From the NCBI RefSeq assembly GCF_011320225.1, contig NZ_JAAOEN010000004.1, positions 62,001-126,000 on the forward strand: a stretch of 64,000 nt of DNA, in the 5' to 3' direction. The position numbers and the translations under genes were made by a program. This DNA comes from Phytoactinopolyspora limicola (GTDB taxonomy: Bacteria > Actinomycetota > Actinomycetes > Jiangellales > Jiangellaceae). Below are positions 1 through 9,698 of this stretch, piece by piece (within the stretch, counting starts at the first letter, position 1; each line of letters starts with the position of its first letter). The notes under the pieces were generated by a model. That model was not told the DNA's origin. It saw only the letters and a program-made list of their open reading frames with translations, and did not search any database.

Positions 1-336
1 ACCGCGCGGGAGCTGCTGAACCAGGCCGAGCAGGTGTTCACCGGCTGTGATGCCCGGCCGTGGTTGCTGTTGGTCGCGGCCGAGACCCGTCGGCTCGGGT
101 TCGGGTTCGACGCTGGTTCCGCCGGTGGACCTGCTGCCCCAGGGGCCGGTTCGAGGCATCCTGAGCTCAGCCCGTCGGAAGCCCGGTTGGCCGAGCTGAT
201 CCGCGATGGCGCCAGCAACCGTCAAGCGGCGAGTTCACTCGGGGTGAGTGTGAAGACGGTTGAAGGCACCCTCACCCGCATCTACCGCAAACTCGGCATC
301 CGGTCGCGCGCCCAGCTCAGCCGCTACCTGCCCTGA
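1..336 (+). CDS. LuxR-family regulator, C-terminal end (partial)
   Basis: The reading frame is open from base 1, so the gene starts outside the window. The last ~60 residues form a LuxR/GerE helix-turn-helix: ELSPSEARLAELI, then SNRQAASSLGVSVKTVEGTL and YRKLGIRSRAQL. The part before the HTH is helical and alanine-rich, as in the C-terminal region of LAL (large ATP-binding LuxR) regulators such as the one at 2805. It is probably the end of a second LAL regulator beside the decayed protease at 455, mirroring the intact protease/LAL pair downstream. Seen: the HTH and the open frame. Inferred: LAL membership, since no ATPase domain is visible here. Confidence 0.8.
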   Translation, partial: TARELLNQAEQVFTGCDARPWLLLVAAETRRLGFGFDAGSAGGPAAPGAGSRHPELSPSEARLAELIRDGASNRQAASSLGVSVKTVEGTLTRIYRKLGIRSRAQLSRYLP

Positions 337-428
337 GCCCGCCGGTTGACGCCCCGCCCTCTACTCCCGGCAACGATCACCGGGAGTAGAGGAGACGAGC
401 TCCTGGCCCCTTGGCCCGTCCTCAATGT

Positions 429-452
429 CGAGGGTTGAAACGAGGGTTTCCC
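429..452 (+). promoter_or_regulatory. Protease-locus upstream repeat, copy 1
   Basis: AGGGTT, seven bases, then GAGGGTTTCCC. This is one of three copies in the first 7.5 kb (others at 735 and 7414) sharing the pattern AGGG-N7-9-RAGGGTTTYCCC. Here it abuts the protease remnant directly. The core GGG-TTT(T)-CCC has dyad symmetry. A role as an operator for the adjacent LAL regulators is inference. Confidence 0.45.
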
Positions 453-454
453 GG

Positions 455-600
455 TACTGTCGGCGAGCGGCCTGCCCGCCGGCGCTAGCGCCGACATCGA
501 CCCCTCCACCATCGAGTCCGGTGCGTCGGCGACACTCACTATCTCCACCAGCGGAACAACCGGCACCATCACCAAACCGGTAACCGTCGGCTGGGAGCTT
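455..600 (+). pseudogene. Remnant of a subtilase gene (C-terminal fragments)
   Basis: Bases 457-555 are nearly identical to the C-terminal beta-domain coding segment of the intact protease (from 2258, starting CTGTCGGCGAGCGGCCTGCC). The sequence then jumps to a match of its last codons (2660-2700, AACCGGCAC-ATCACCAAACCGG). The signal peptide, prodomain, catalytic domain and most of the PKD domain are missing. The upstream repeat (429) and a terminator-like hairpin (658) resembling the one behind the intact gene are both kept. This is best read as a paralogue that collapsed by internal deletions. Confidence 0.75.
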
Positions 601-657
601 TCCGCCAATAGATGCTGGCGGAAGCTCTAAGGACAATCAACTTTCCATCCCCGAAAC

Positions 658-690
658 GCGTGGGCCCCGTCGTCACGGCGGGGCCCACGC
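658..690. terminator. Hairpin behind the protease remnant
   Basis: A 12-bp perfect stem (GCGTGGGCCCCG / CGGGGCCCACGC) with a 9-nt loop. It resembles the terminator after the intact protease at 2725 in stem sequence and in the preceding CATCCC-ACGCG context, so it is probably the terminator of the decayed paralogue. Confidence 0.6.
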
Positions 691-734
691 ATCCGGATCG
701 ACGGCGCCGCACCAAGCATCCCGAGCCCGGCTCA

Positions 735-763
735 GGGTTCTAGCAAGGGTTTTCCCTGTACGT
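735..763 (+). promoter_or_regulatory. Protease-locus upstream repeat, copy 2
   Basis: AGGGTTCTAGCAAGGGTTTTCCC, about 120 bases before the start codon of the intact subtilase. The position fits a promoter-region activator or operator site. Copies 1 and 3 precede decayed copies of the same gene, so the element appears to travel with the gene's control region. Confidence 0.5.
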
Positions 764-880
764 CCCCCTCGCTCGCCGGCCATACCGTCTCGATACCCCA
801 TCAAGGCGGTCGGTCACGAGCCGGACCGTCGTACCCGTCGCCGGGGCCGCACCGGCCCCGATACAGGAGGTGAAACCGAC

Positions 881-2704
<1,824 letters not shown>

Positions 2705-2724
2705 TGCTTCTGCCCATCCCACGC

Positions 2725-2758
2725 GTGTGGACCCCGCTGACGCCAGCGGGGTCCACAC
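2725..2758. terminator. Terminator after the subtilase
   Basis: A perfect 15-bp stem (GTGTGGACCCCGCTG and its complement) with a 4-nt loop, 20 bases after the protease stop. No U-tract follows, which is common in high-GC actinobacteria. It lies before the start chosen for the next gene. Confidence 0.8.
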
Positions 2759-2804
2759 GCCTACGTCGGCATCTCAGACCAACACCGACACCTCGGAGCA
2801 CGCC

Positions 2805-5750
2805 ATGGTCACCACCCCGGTATATCCAGTCCATCCTGTCCATCAACCCGGACCAGTCCGGCCGGCGTATCCAACACCGCTGGTCGGGAGGGAAGACGAG
2901 CTGAGCGATCTGGTCTACGCGCTGCGGCATCCACCAGCCCTGGCCGTGATCGACGGCGAGGCCGGCGTGGGCAAGAGCCGGCTCATCCACGATGCCCTTC
3001 ACGAGGCCGGCCCCGGTGTGCGTGGTCCGTGCCTCGTCACTAGGTGCCTGCCGACCCGGAGTCCGCTTCCGTACGGACCGGTCCTCGACGTCGCTCGCCG
3101 ACTCACCATTCCACGGCCGGAGCGGCTGAACCCGGTCTGTGGTGCCCTGCATCCTTACCTGCCTGAGCTGGCGGCGATCCTGCCCGCTCCGGTTCCAACG
3201 GCGCTCGGCTCCGGGGGTGAGTGCCATCGCCTGTTCCGAGCGCTACGCGAGTTGCTGGCCGCATCCGGCGCCGCCGTCCTCGTGATCGAGGATCTGCACT
3301 GGGCCGATTCCGATACCGTCGATCTCATCCGGTTCCTCGCCGCCGATCTGCCGGGAACGTTGTCGTTGGTACTCACCCGCCGACGCGACGTCCCGCACCC
3401 GCCGGGGGTCCCCCTCGGCCGGACGCTGCGGCCGGGCCCGGACACAGCCCACGTGGTGCTCTCCTTGGGCCCGCTGGATGCTGGCGAGACCGGTGCCCTG
3501 GCGGCGGCCGAGTTCGGCGTCCCAGGTCTCGCGACGCCGGTCGCCCACGCCATCCACGCTCACACCGGTGGGATTCCCTACCTCGTCGAACAGGTGGTCC
3601 GTTCCCTGCCCGCACCGCCCCCGCCGGTCCCGGCCAGTCCAGTTCCGGGCACCTCTGACCCCCGGTGGGATCTCCCCGTTCCCGTCGCACTGCGCGATTG
3701 GGCGGCCGAGCGCCTGACGATGCTCGACGAGGCCGCGGCCCACGTGGTGCGTGCCGCCGCCGTCCTCGAATCCGCTGTCTCCGAAGACCTCCTGGGCGCG
3801 GTGGCCGGCAGCGCCGCTGAACCCGGCGGTGTGGCCATGGCGTTACGTACCGCGTTGACGGCAGGGCTGTTGCACGAAGCTGGCGAAGGACGCTACACGT
3901 TCCGGCACGGCGTGGCCCGCAAGGCGGTCTACGATGCGATCCCGGGACCAGATCGACGGGCCCTGCACCAGCGTGCGCTCAAGCACCTAGTCCGGCAACA
4001 CCCGCAGGAGTGGCTGCGGCTGGCGCACCACGCCGAGCGGTCCGCCGACGCACCGGCGTGGTCACGGTACGTTGCAGCAGCCGCGGCTGAAGGGGTGGCC
4101 AGCGGTGATGCCCGCCTGCTGGCTGATCTGGTCGAACGGGTCTTGGCGACGGCGGACGCCGCCCGAGAGGTCCGCGGCGACCTGGCGTGCACTCTCGGCC
4201 GAGTGGCCGTGGCCGGGCTCGAACACGAACGCGCCATCACGATCCTGCGGGCGGCCGTCGACCGGCACCGGTTGCCGGCCGCGGTCCGGGGGGAGATCCG
4301 GGTGTACCTCGGCCTGCTCCTTTCGCAACAGGCCAGTGACGTCTCGGCGGGGCGAGCCGAACTCGAACGCGCCGTCGACGAGCTCGACGACCGGCCCGCA
4401 CTGGCCGCGCGGGCGATGGCGGCGCTCGCTCTGCCGGGTCGTAGCGGCGTCTCGCTCAGCCAGGACCAGCAGTGGGTGGCCCGCGCCCAGCGCCTCGTCG
4501 CGTCGGCCCGCTACCGCCCAGCTGGTGAGGCGGCACCCCTGGTAGTGGAGGGCAGTGCGCTGGCGGTCCGGATGGCCACCGGTGACCCCGACGTGTGGCC
4601 CGACGTCGAACGGTTGTTGGCCAAACAGGGCACGCCGGACGGACAGCCCACGCCGGATGACCAGCGTGCGGCGGCGTGGATCTACTGCGAGCTGGCCGAC
4701 AGCGCCAGCTGGTCGGGACACGACGAGGCGGCGCGCCGGTTGAGCACGCTGGCCGGGCAGATCGCCGCGGAACACTCAGCGCCGTACTACGCCGCCGTGG
4801 CCACCGCGGCCCAGCTGCGCGCGGACTGGTTGGCCGGCCAATGGCACGGCCTGGCGGATCGTGCCAGAGACCTGCTGGCCGGCCACGCCGGGGTCGCTCG
4901 AGTGGCTGCCGAGGCGCACCTCGTGCTCGGATCGCTGGCGGTGACGCAGGGTGCCTGGGCGGAGGCGGAGGCACATCTCGACGCGGCCGGCCTCGATGAG
5001 GCCGGCGCTACGGCGACTCCGGTCATTGCCGCCGCCGCGGCCACCCGCGCCCGGTTGCGGATGGGTCGCGGCGACATCGACGCGGCCGTGGCCGAGATCC
5101 ACGCCGCGATGGACATCATCGAGCGCAAACAGGTCTGGCCATGGGCCGCGGAGTTGGCTCCCACGGCCGTGAACATCCTGATCCGGGCCGGTGCGACACG
5201 TGACGCCCAGCGCATCGCCGCCGACCTCGCCGGCGGTACGGCCGGCCAGGACACACCACTCGTGGCGGCGGCGTTGCACATGTGCCGTGGTGCGTTCGCG
5301 GCCGCCGCGGCCGAACCTGCCTCGGCCGCGGCGGCGTTCGGGCGGGCGGAGGTCGCCTACGCGGCGTTGCCACGGCCGTATCCGGCTCTGCGGGCTGCCG
5401 AGTCGGCGGCCCGGTGCCGGCTCGACAACGGCGACCCGTCGGCCACGACGGAGCTGCTGGACCTCGTGGAGCGCTTCACCGAGTTGGGTGCCGCCCGCGA
5501 CGCCGGCCGCTGTCGGCAGACGTTGCGGGCGGCCGGCGTCGTCATCGCCTCGCCGAAGGGCCGGCGCGGGTACGGTGACCAGCTGTCGCCGCGCGAGGGC
5601 GACGTGGCGCGGCTTCTGGCACTCGGGCAGACCAACCGGGAGATCGCGGAGGCGTTGTTCCTGTCGCCCCGCACGGTTGAGCAACACGTCGCCCGGGTGC
5701 TGCGCAAACTCGGTCTCCGGTCGCGCACGGAGGTGACCTCCACCCCCTGA
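2805..5750 (+). CDS. LAL-type LuxR transcriptional regulator with N-terminal AAA ATPase
   Basis: 981 residues. The N-terminus has VGREDEL followed by Walker A GEAGVGKS (51-58) and a Walker B-like AVLVIEDLHWADSD (~180-192). A long alanine-rich helical (TPR/MalT-like) middle follows. The C-terminal LuxR HTH is LSPREGDVARLLALG, NREIAEALFLSPRTVEQHV, VLRKLGLRSRTEV. The ATG at 2805 follows GGAG. A GTG at 2727 is in frame but lies inside the terminator hairpin, so it was not used. The placement just behind a secreted protease, and a similar HTH end before the decayed protease, suggest regulation of extracellular proteolysis (inference). The ligand is unknown. Confidence 0.93.
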   Translation: MVTTPVYPVHPVHQPGPVRPAYPTPLVGREDELSDLVYALRHPPALAVIDGEAGVGKSRLIHDALHEAGPGVRGPCLVTRCLPTRSPLPYGPVLDVARRLTIPRPERLNPVCGALHPYLPELAAILPAPVPTALGSGGECHRLFRALRELLAASGAAVLVIEDLHWADSDTVDLIRFLAADLPGTLSLVLTRRRDVPHPPGVPLGRTLRPGPDTAHVVLSLGPLDAGETGALAAAEFGVPGLATPVAHAIHAHTGGIPYLVEQVVRSLPAPPPPVPASPVPGTSDPRWDLPVPVALRDWAAERLTMLDEAAAHVVRAAAVLESAVSEDLLGAVAGSAAEPGGVAMALRTALTAGLLHEAGEGRYTFRHGVARKAVYDAIPGPDRRALHQRALKHLVRQHPQEWLRLAHHAERSADAPAWSRYVAAAAAEGVASGDARLLADLVERVLATADAAREVRGDLACTLGRVAVAGLEHERAITILRAAVDRHRLPAAVRGEIRVYLGLLLSQQASDVSAGRAELERAVDELDDRPALAARAMAALALPGRSGVSLSQDQQWVARAQRLVASARYRPAGEAAPLVVEGSALAVRMATGDPDVWPDVERLLAKQGTPDGQPTPDDQRAAAWIYCELADSASWSGHDEAARRLSTLAGQIAAEHSAPYYAAVATAAQLRADWLAGQWHGLADRARDLLAGHAGVARVAAEAHLVLGSLAVTQGAWAEAEAHLDAAGLDEAGATATPVIAAAAATRARLRMGRGDIDAAVAEIHAAMDIIERKQVWPWAAELAPTAVNILIRAGATRDAQRIAADLAGGTAGQDTPLVAAALHMCRGAFAAAAAEPASAAAAFGRAEVAYAALPRPYPALRAAESAARCRLDNGDPSATTELLDLVERFTELGAARDAGRCRQTLRAAGVVIASPKGRRGYGDQLSPREGDVARLLALGQTNREIAEALFLSPRTVEQHVARVLRKLGLRSRTEVTSTP

Positions 5751-5788
5751 TCACGACGAGAGACCACACACGGGCGGGGCGCATCCGC

Positions 5789-7141
5789 TCAACGGGCAGC
5801 GAGCTCCAACCGCTGATGAGAGGCTTCCTCGTCCTGTGCCACGCAGTACTGCGCCTCTTTGCCGATAGCGCGGTACGGGCAGTCGGCGTACTCCATCAGA
5901 TGCAGCACCGCGGCCCGGTTCCTGGCCGTCTCTCGCTCGATCACCGACGGAGGCGGGTAGAAGTTGGCGTGCCGCGGATACATCTCGAAGGTGAACGAGA
6001 ATATCCCCTGGTTCGCCCACATCCAGTCGATGATCGAGCCGTCGGTGATGTATAGGCCGCTGGATTGCATCGGACGGTAACCGTTGGTCTGGGCCATCGC
6101 CCGGCCAAGGGTCACGAACACCGCGTTTTCGTCGGGACTCATGTCGGGTCCGGTCGAGTTGTAGGTGTAACCCATCGGCCACAACACGAGTTCGCTGTAG
6201 GTGTGGAAGTCGATGTGTGCGGTGATCTGCTGTTCGCCGTTCACCACCCGGCTGCGGACGAAGTTCGCCAGCGCCCGCACCTCCGGAGCCGACTCCGGCC
6301 CGGCTCCGCGATAGACGTCGCTGCGCGGGTTGTTCGACGACCCACCACAACATCCCCATCGATGGGCCCAGTTGCGGTTGAGGTCGGTGCCGATGTACGG
6401 GCTGTTCCGGTTGGGCTGCCGGTTCTTCCGCCACATCCGGCCGGACCCCACCATGTCGTAGACCACCCCGTCGGGGTTGGCCATCGGCACGATCCAGATC
6501 TCGCGGGAGTCGAGGAGCCTGGTCACGGCTGGGTCGCGGCCGTACTGCTCAGTGAGCATGGCCGCCAGGTAAAGGTTCATCTCGGAGGTGAGCCGTTCGC
6601 GGGCATGCAGGTTGCCGTTGATGAGGATCTCCGGCACATCCTCGTCGACGTGCACGTTATTGCTGATCTTGAGCGCGGGGATGTCCCGGCCTTGGTGTGA
6701 CCGCCCAATGCTCACCTTCCGTGCGAGGTGAGGATACGACGCCGCGATTGACTCCAGCTCGGCGACCATCTCACTGTAGGTGCGATATCGCGCCTGCTGG
6801 ATCTGCCCCTCGAACGGCTGCGGCAGTAGTTCGACGGTGAACCCCAGCTCTTTGATCGCCTCGATCTCCGCCCGATGCGCGGTGACGACGACGTGATCGT
6901 CCCCGACCTCGTCGATCGCCACCCCCGTCCGCGCGATCCTGGTGCGCTGTTCCCTGGTGTCGGGGCCGAGCACCCGGTACCGCTGTGGCGACGCCTGCCG
7001 GTCCGGCTCGGACTCGGCCCCTGCATCCGATCCGGTTGCATCGTTCGGGTCCGGACCGGACTGAGCCGCCACGGGGACGGCCAGGCTCAACGTCAGTGCT
7101 GCGATGGTGGCGCCGACGACGTGAGCGCGAATGCGTCTCAT
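5789..7141 (-). CDS. Secreted M14-family zinc carboxypeptidase
   Basis: 450 residues with an N-terminal signal peptide (MRRIRAHVVG, hydrophobic core, cleavage near VAAQS). An N-terminal pro-region carries the HRAEIEAIKELGF-type segment of carboxypeptidase propeptides. The catalytic domain (~120-430) has the zinc motif NLHARE (His179, Glu182), His313 (HIDFHTYSEL), substrate-binding LNRNW (~254) and catalytic Glu386 (FTFEMYP). AAGGAAGG lies 7-8 nt before the ATG at 7141. A longer in-frame start at 7174 lacks a ribosome-binding site and would bury the signal peptide. It removes C-terminal amino acids from peptides and probably works with the neighbouring endoprotease. It converges with the LAL gene, and no terminator is visible in the 38-base gap. 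Confidence 0.93.
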   Translation of the reverse strand: MRRIRAHVVGATIAALTLSLAVPVAAQSGPDPNDATGSDAGAESEPDRQASPQRYRVLGPDTREQRTRIARTGVAIDEVGDDHVVVTAHRAEIEAIKELGFTVELLPQPFEGQIQQARYRTYSEMVAELESIAASYPHLARKVSIGRSHQGRDIPALKISNNVHVDEDVPEILINGNLHARERLTSEMNLYLAAMLTEQYGRDPAVTRLLDSREIWIVPMANPDGVVYDMVGSGRMWRKNRQPNRNSPYIGTDLNRNWAHRWGCCGGSSNNPRSDVYRGAGPESAPEVRALANFVRSRVVNGEQQITAHIDFHTYSELVLWPMGYTYNSTGPDMSPDENAVFVTLGRAMAQTNGYRPMQSSGLYITDGSIIDWMWANQGIFSFTFEMYPRHANFYPPPSVIERETARNRAAVLHLMEYADCPYRAIGKEAQYCVAQDEEASHQRLELAAR

Positions 7142-7413
7142 GCTGATCACCTTCCTTGCGGCCCGCCCGGCCACATAGCGGCCGTTTCGAGCGGGCGGCG
7201 TACACCGGCAGCATCAGGGACCTACCCGGGGTGAACAATCCGGATTTGTCTAGGTAGATCGAGAAGTCAGCACCAGGTCGCACGGCACAGATCCGGCGAC
7301 GACGATTTCCGCCAGGCGTCATCAGGAGGGCCCTGACCCGCAGATTCGCCCTAAACGAACGGCCGACGGTGGATGAATTACGAAGGGCGCGGCATCCACG
7401 GATAGACCGGCGA

Positions 7414-7440
7414 ACTCAGGGCCAAAGCGAGGGTTTTCCC
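7414..7440 (+). promoter_or_regulatory. Protease-locus upstream repeat, copy 3
   Basis: CAGGGCCAAAGCGAGGG followed by TTTTCCC. This is the third copy of the element at 429 and 735, about 95-100 bases before a second subtilase remnant. The remaining sequence between 7142 and 7674 shows no other gene. Its left part should carry the carboxypeptidase promoter. Confidence 0.45.
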
Positions 7441-7534
7441 TAAATGACCAACTATGCGACTATTCGCAGGTTCTCCAGTATTCAGGTCGGCGCATTGTGA
7501 TGCCGCCATCCGGCAGGGGCCACGTGCCCTCATC

Positions 7535-7635
7535 CCCCCGGCGGCAACTCCGTCGACCGCAACGGCACCCACGTCGCCAGCAGCGCCGTCGGCAGGGTCA
7601 CCGCCAACGGCCAGCGCCCCGCCGAAGCGGTAACC
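7535..7635 (+). pseudogene. Remnant of a subtilase gene (catalytic-domain fragments)
   Basis: Bases ~7538-7598 match the catalytic-His region of the intact protease (around 1457-1525: CCGGCGG-AACTCCGTCGAC, then GGCACCCACGTCGCCAGCAG). The sequence then joins directly to a match of 1619-1645 (GGTCACCGCCAACGGCCAGC). Everything else is gone. Together with the repeat copy at 7414 this is a third, almost erased protease locus. A short hairpin (CCCTGCC / GGCAGGG, 7638-7664) follows. Confidence 0.7.
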
Positions 7636-7674
7636 CTGCCTCGCCATTGGCGTGGCAGGGCCCACCTCACACGA

Positions 7675-8379
7675 TCATGGGCGGTCACGCGAACTCGCCC
7701 AGATTCCCACCAACCGGGCGATCACCACTGTGAGGTACAGCGTACCCGCGACGGTCTCGAACGACGCCAACGACCGCGCCCAGGCCGTCAGCGGAAGGAT
7801 CTCGCCGTACCCGAGTGTGGCCATGGTGACGTAGCTGTAGTACACAAGCTGCTGCCATGCTGGCGATTCTCCAGGCGTCGTCGGATCCTCGAAACTCCCG
7901 GGCTGAGTGATCTCGACAATCGAGAAGACCGCACCGAAGAAGCCACCCATGATGATGTAGACACACACCGCCGCCGCGATGAGATCGACGCCAACCGCCT
8001 GCCCCCGGCGGAAGACGAACCGCAGCAGCGACAACACCAGTGCCAGCATAAATGCGGCCACCGACCCGAGCATGGCAAGCGTCACCGGCTCGCTGTGCTG
8101 CGCGAAGGCGAACCAGATCCCGAATACGGCGAACACCGAGCCGAGCACGAGGAACCCGCCGACGCGCTGGCCCTCCTCGCGGACGACGAGAACCCCGAAG
8201 AAGATCATGCCGGCATAGAGGATCATGTACAGGCCGGTCCACAGCTCGCCATAGAGCGTGATCGGGTACCCGAATTGCAAGAGCACCGCAACGACGAGCA
8301 ACGACACCAAACTTGTGGTGCGACGAGAGAACCGATCCAGCCGGGTTGGATGCGATCTACCGGGTTGCATGCGCTCCAT
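7675..8379 (-). CDS. Potassium-channel-like membrane protein (Ion_trans_2 pore)
   Basis: About 234 residues with several hydrophobic segments (near 24-45, 50-67, 75-92, 98-120, 131-155) and a C-terminal pore loop carrying the K+ selectivity filter TLGYG (~188-192), then a last membrane helix. This is a small voltage-gated-like channel architecture without a visible cytoplasmic RCK domain. The start is uncertain: the frame stays open to 8457, but that would overlap the divergent gene at 8430, and no good ribosome-binding site precedes any candidate. The ATG at 8379 is chosen. Likely role: K+ conductance at the cytoplasmic membrane. Confidence 0.8.
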   Translation of the reverse strand: MERMQPGRSHPTRLDRFSRRTTSLVSLLVVAVLLQFGYPITLYGELWTGLYMILYAGMIFFGVLVVREEGQRVGGFLVLGSVFAVFGIWFAFAQHSEPVTLAMLGSVAAFMLALVLSLLRFVFRRGQAVGVDLIAAAVCVYIIMGGFFGAVFSIVEITQPGSFEDPTTPGESPAWQQLVYYSYVTMATLGYGEILPLTAWARSLASFETVAGTLYLTVVIARLVGIWASSRDRP

Positions 8380-8429
8380 GAAACCAGTTGGCGCGCTGAC
8401 CGGGCGGAACCTTGCTAATGTAGCCAGCC

Positions 8430-9611
8430 GTGTCTGACCACGTGACGTCCGAACCACCCCGGCGACGGCTAACCCGGCTCGGCGGCAGCGTCCATGTTGG
8501 CGGCATCGAACTGTTCTTCGACCTCGTCTATGTGTTCACCATCATCCAGTTGTCGCACTACCTGCTGCACGACATGTCGTGGCGCGGCGCAGCGGAGACA
8601 GCCGTGCTGTTTCTAGCAGTGTGGTGGGGATGGAACTACACAGCGTGGGCCATGAACTGGCTCGACCCGGAGCACGCTGGGGTGCGCGCCCTGCTGGCCG
8701 TCCTGATGCTCGCCGCCCTCGGCATGGCCATCGCCATACCGGGTGCGTTCGCGGACAAGGCCGGCCTGTTCGCCACGGCCTACGTGTTCTTTCAGCTGCT
8801 ACGCAGTGCCTTCATGGTGGCCGTTTTCCGGGGCCAGGTCATGGGCCGCAACTATGCCCAGCTCCTGACGTGGAGCGCCATCGCCGGCGTGATCTGGATC
8901 GTCGGCGTGTTCGTTCCCGACGACACTCGCCTGGGTGTGTGGGCGCTGGCCGTCGCTGTCGACTACGCCGCTCCTCGGATCGGCTTCTGGCTACCTGGAG
9001 CCGGGGCGACCCAGATGTCCGACTGGCCGCTGGCCGAAGAACATCTTGCCGAGCGCAACCGGCTCGTTTTCATCATCGCACTGGGCGAATCCATCCTGAT
9101 TCTGGGTTTCGCCCTCTCCGAGGTCGAGCTGACCACCGCGGTGACCACAGCGGCCGTAGTCGGATTCGCCACCATTGTCATGCTGTGGTGGCTGTACTTC
9201 AGCTTCCGCCTGGGCAACGCCGAACATCAGGCGCCCGACGCGCGCAACGCCACCGCGATGGCGCGCACCGCCTACGCCTATGCACATGCGTTGATGGTCG
9301 GTGGAGCCATCGTCGTCGCCGTCGGGATCGAACAGATCACGTTGCATCCGCTGGATGACGCCACATGGCCACTGGTGGGCACGGTACTCGGGGGGCCGGC
9401 GATCTATCTTGTCGGCAACATCATCTTCAATGTCGCCCGCACCGGTGCGGTGCCACGATCTCGGCTGGTGGCCTTAGCCGCACTGGCCGCGCTCGCGCCG
9501 ATGAGCCAGGTGATGTCCACACTCGTTCTCGGGCTCTCGGCGCTCACGGTGCTGACGGTGTTGGCAGTCACCACCGGCGAAATCCGAGCCAGCGAGGATG
9601 CTGACCTCTAG
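8430..9611 (+). CDS. Low-temperature-requirement A (LtrA) family membrane protein
   Basis: 393 residues, GTG start. The N-terminus has the family hallmark VGGIELFFDLVYVFTIIQLSH, followed by about ten hydrophobic helices. EEHLAERNRLVFIIALGESIL in the second half is also typical of LtrA. The family name comes from a Listeria locus needed for growth in the cold; its biochemical function is unknown. It is divergent from the channel-like gene with about 50 bases between starts, so the two may share a control region. Confidence 0.9.
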   Translation: MSDHVTSEPPRRRLTRLGGSVHVGGIELFFDLVYVFTIIQLSHYLLHDMSWRGAAETAVLFLAVWWGWNYTAWAMNWLDPEHAGVRALLAVLMLAALGMAIAIPGAFADKAGLFATAYVFFQLLRSAFMVAVFRGQVMGRNYAQLLTWSAIAGVIWIVGVFVPDDTRLGVWALAVAVDYAAPRIGFWLPGAGATQMSDWPLAEEHLAERNRLVFIIALGESILILGFALSEVELTTAVTTAAVVGFATIVMLWWLYFSFRLGNAEHQAPDARNATAMARTAYAYAHALMVGGAIVVAVGIEQITLHPLDDATWPLVGTVLGGPAIYLVGNIIFNVARTGAVPRSRLVALAALAALAPMSQVMSTLVLGLSALTVLTVLAVTTGEIRASEDADL

Positions 9612-9698
9612 ACGGGTTCGCCCAGGTCAGTCGCGCACCGCGGATTCCCGCTCGACCACACTCGTGGTGTGCCTAACCTCGGCCACGTCCCCGTCGAT

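Noticed and set aside
2727-2804. Upstream start (GTG 2727) for the LAL regulator
   Set aside because: The start would lie inside the terminator hairpin of the protease and lacks a ribosome-binding site.
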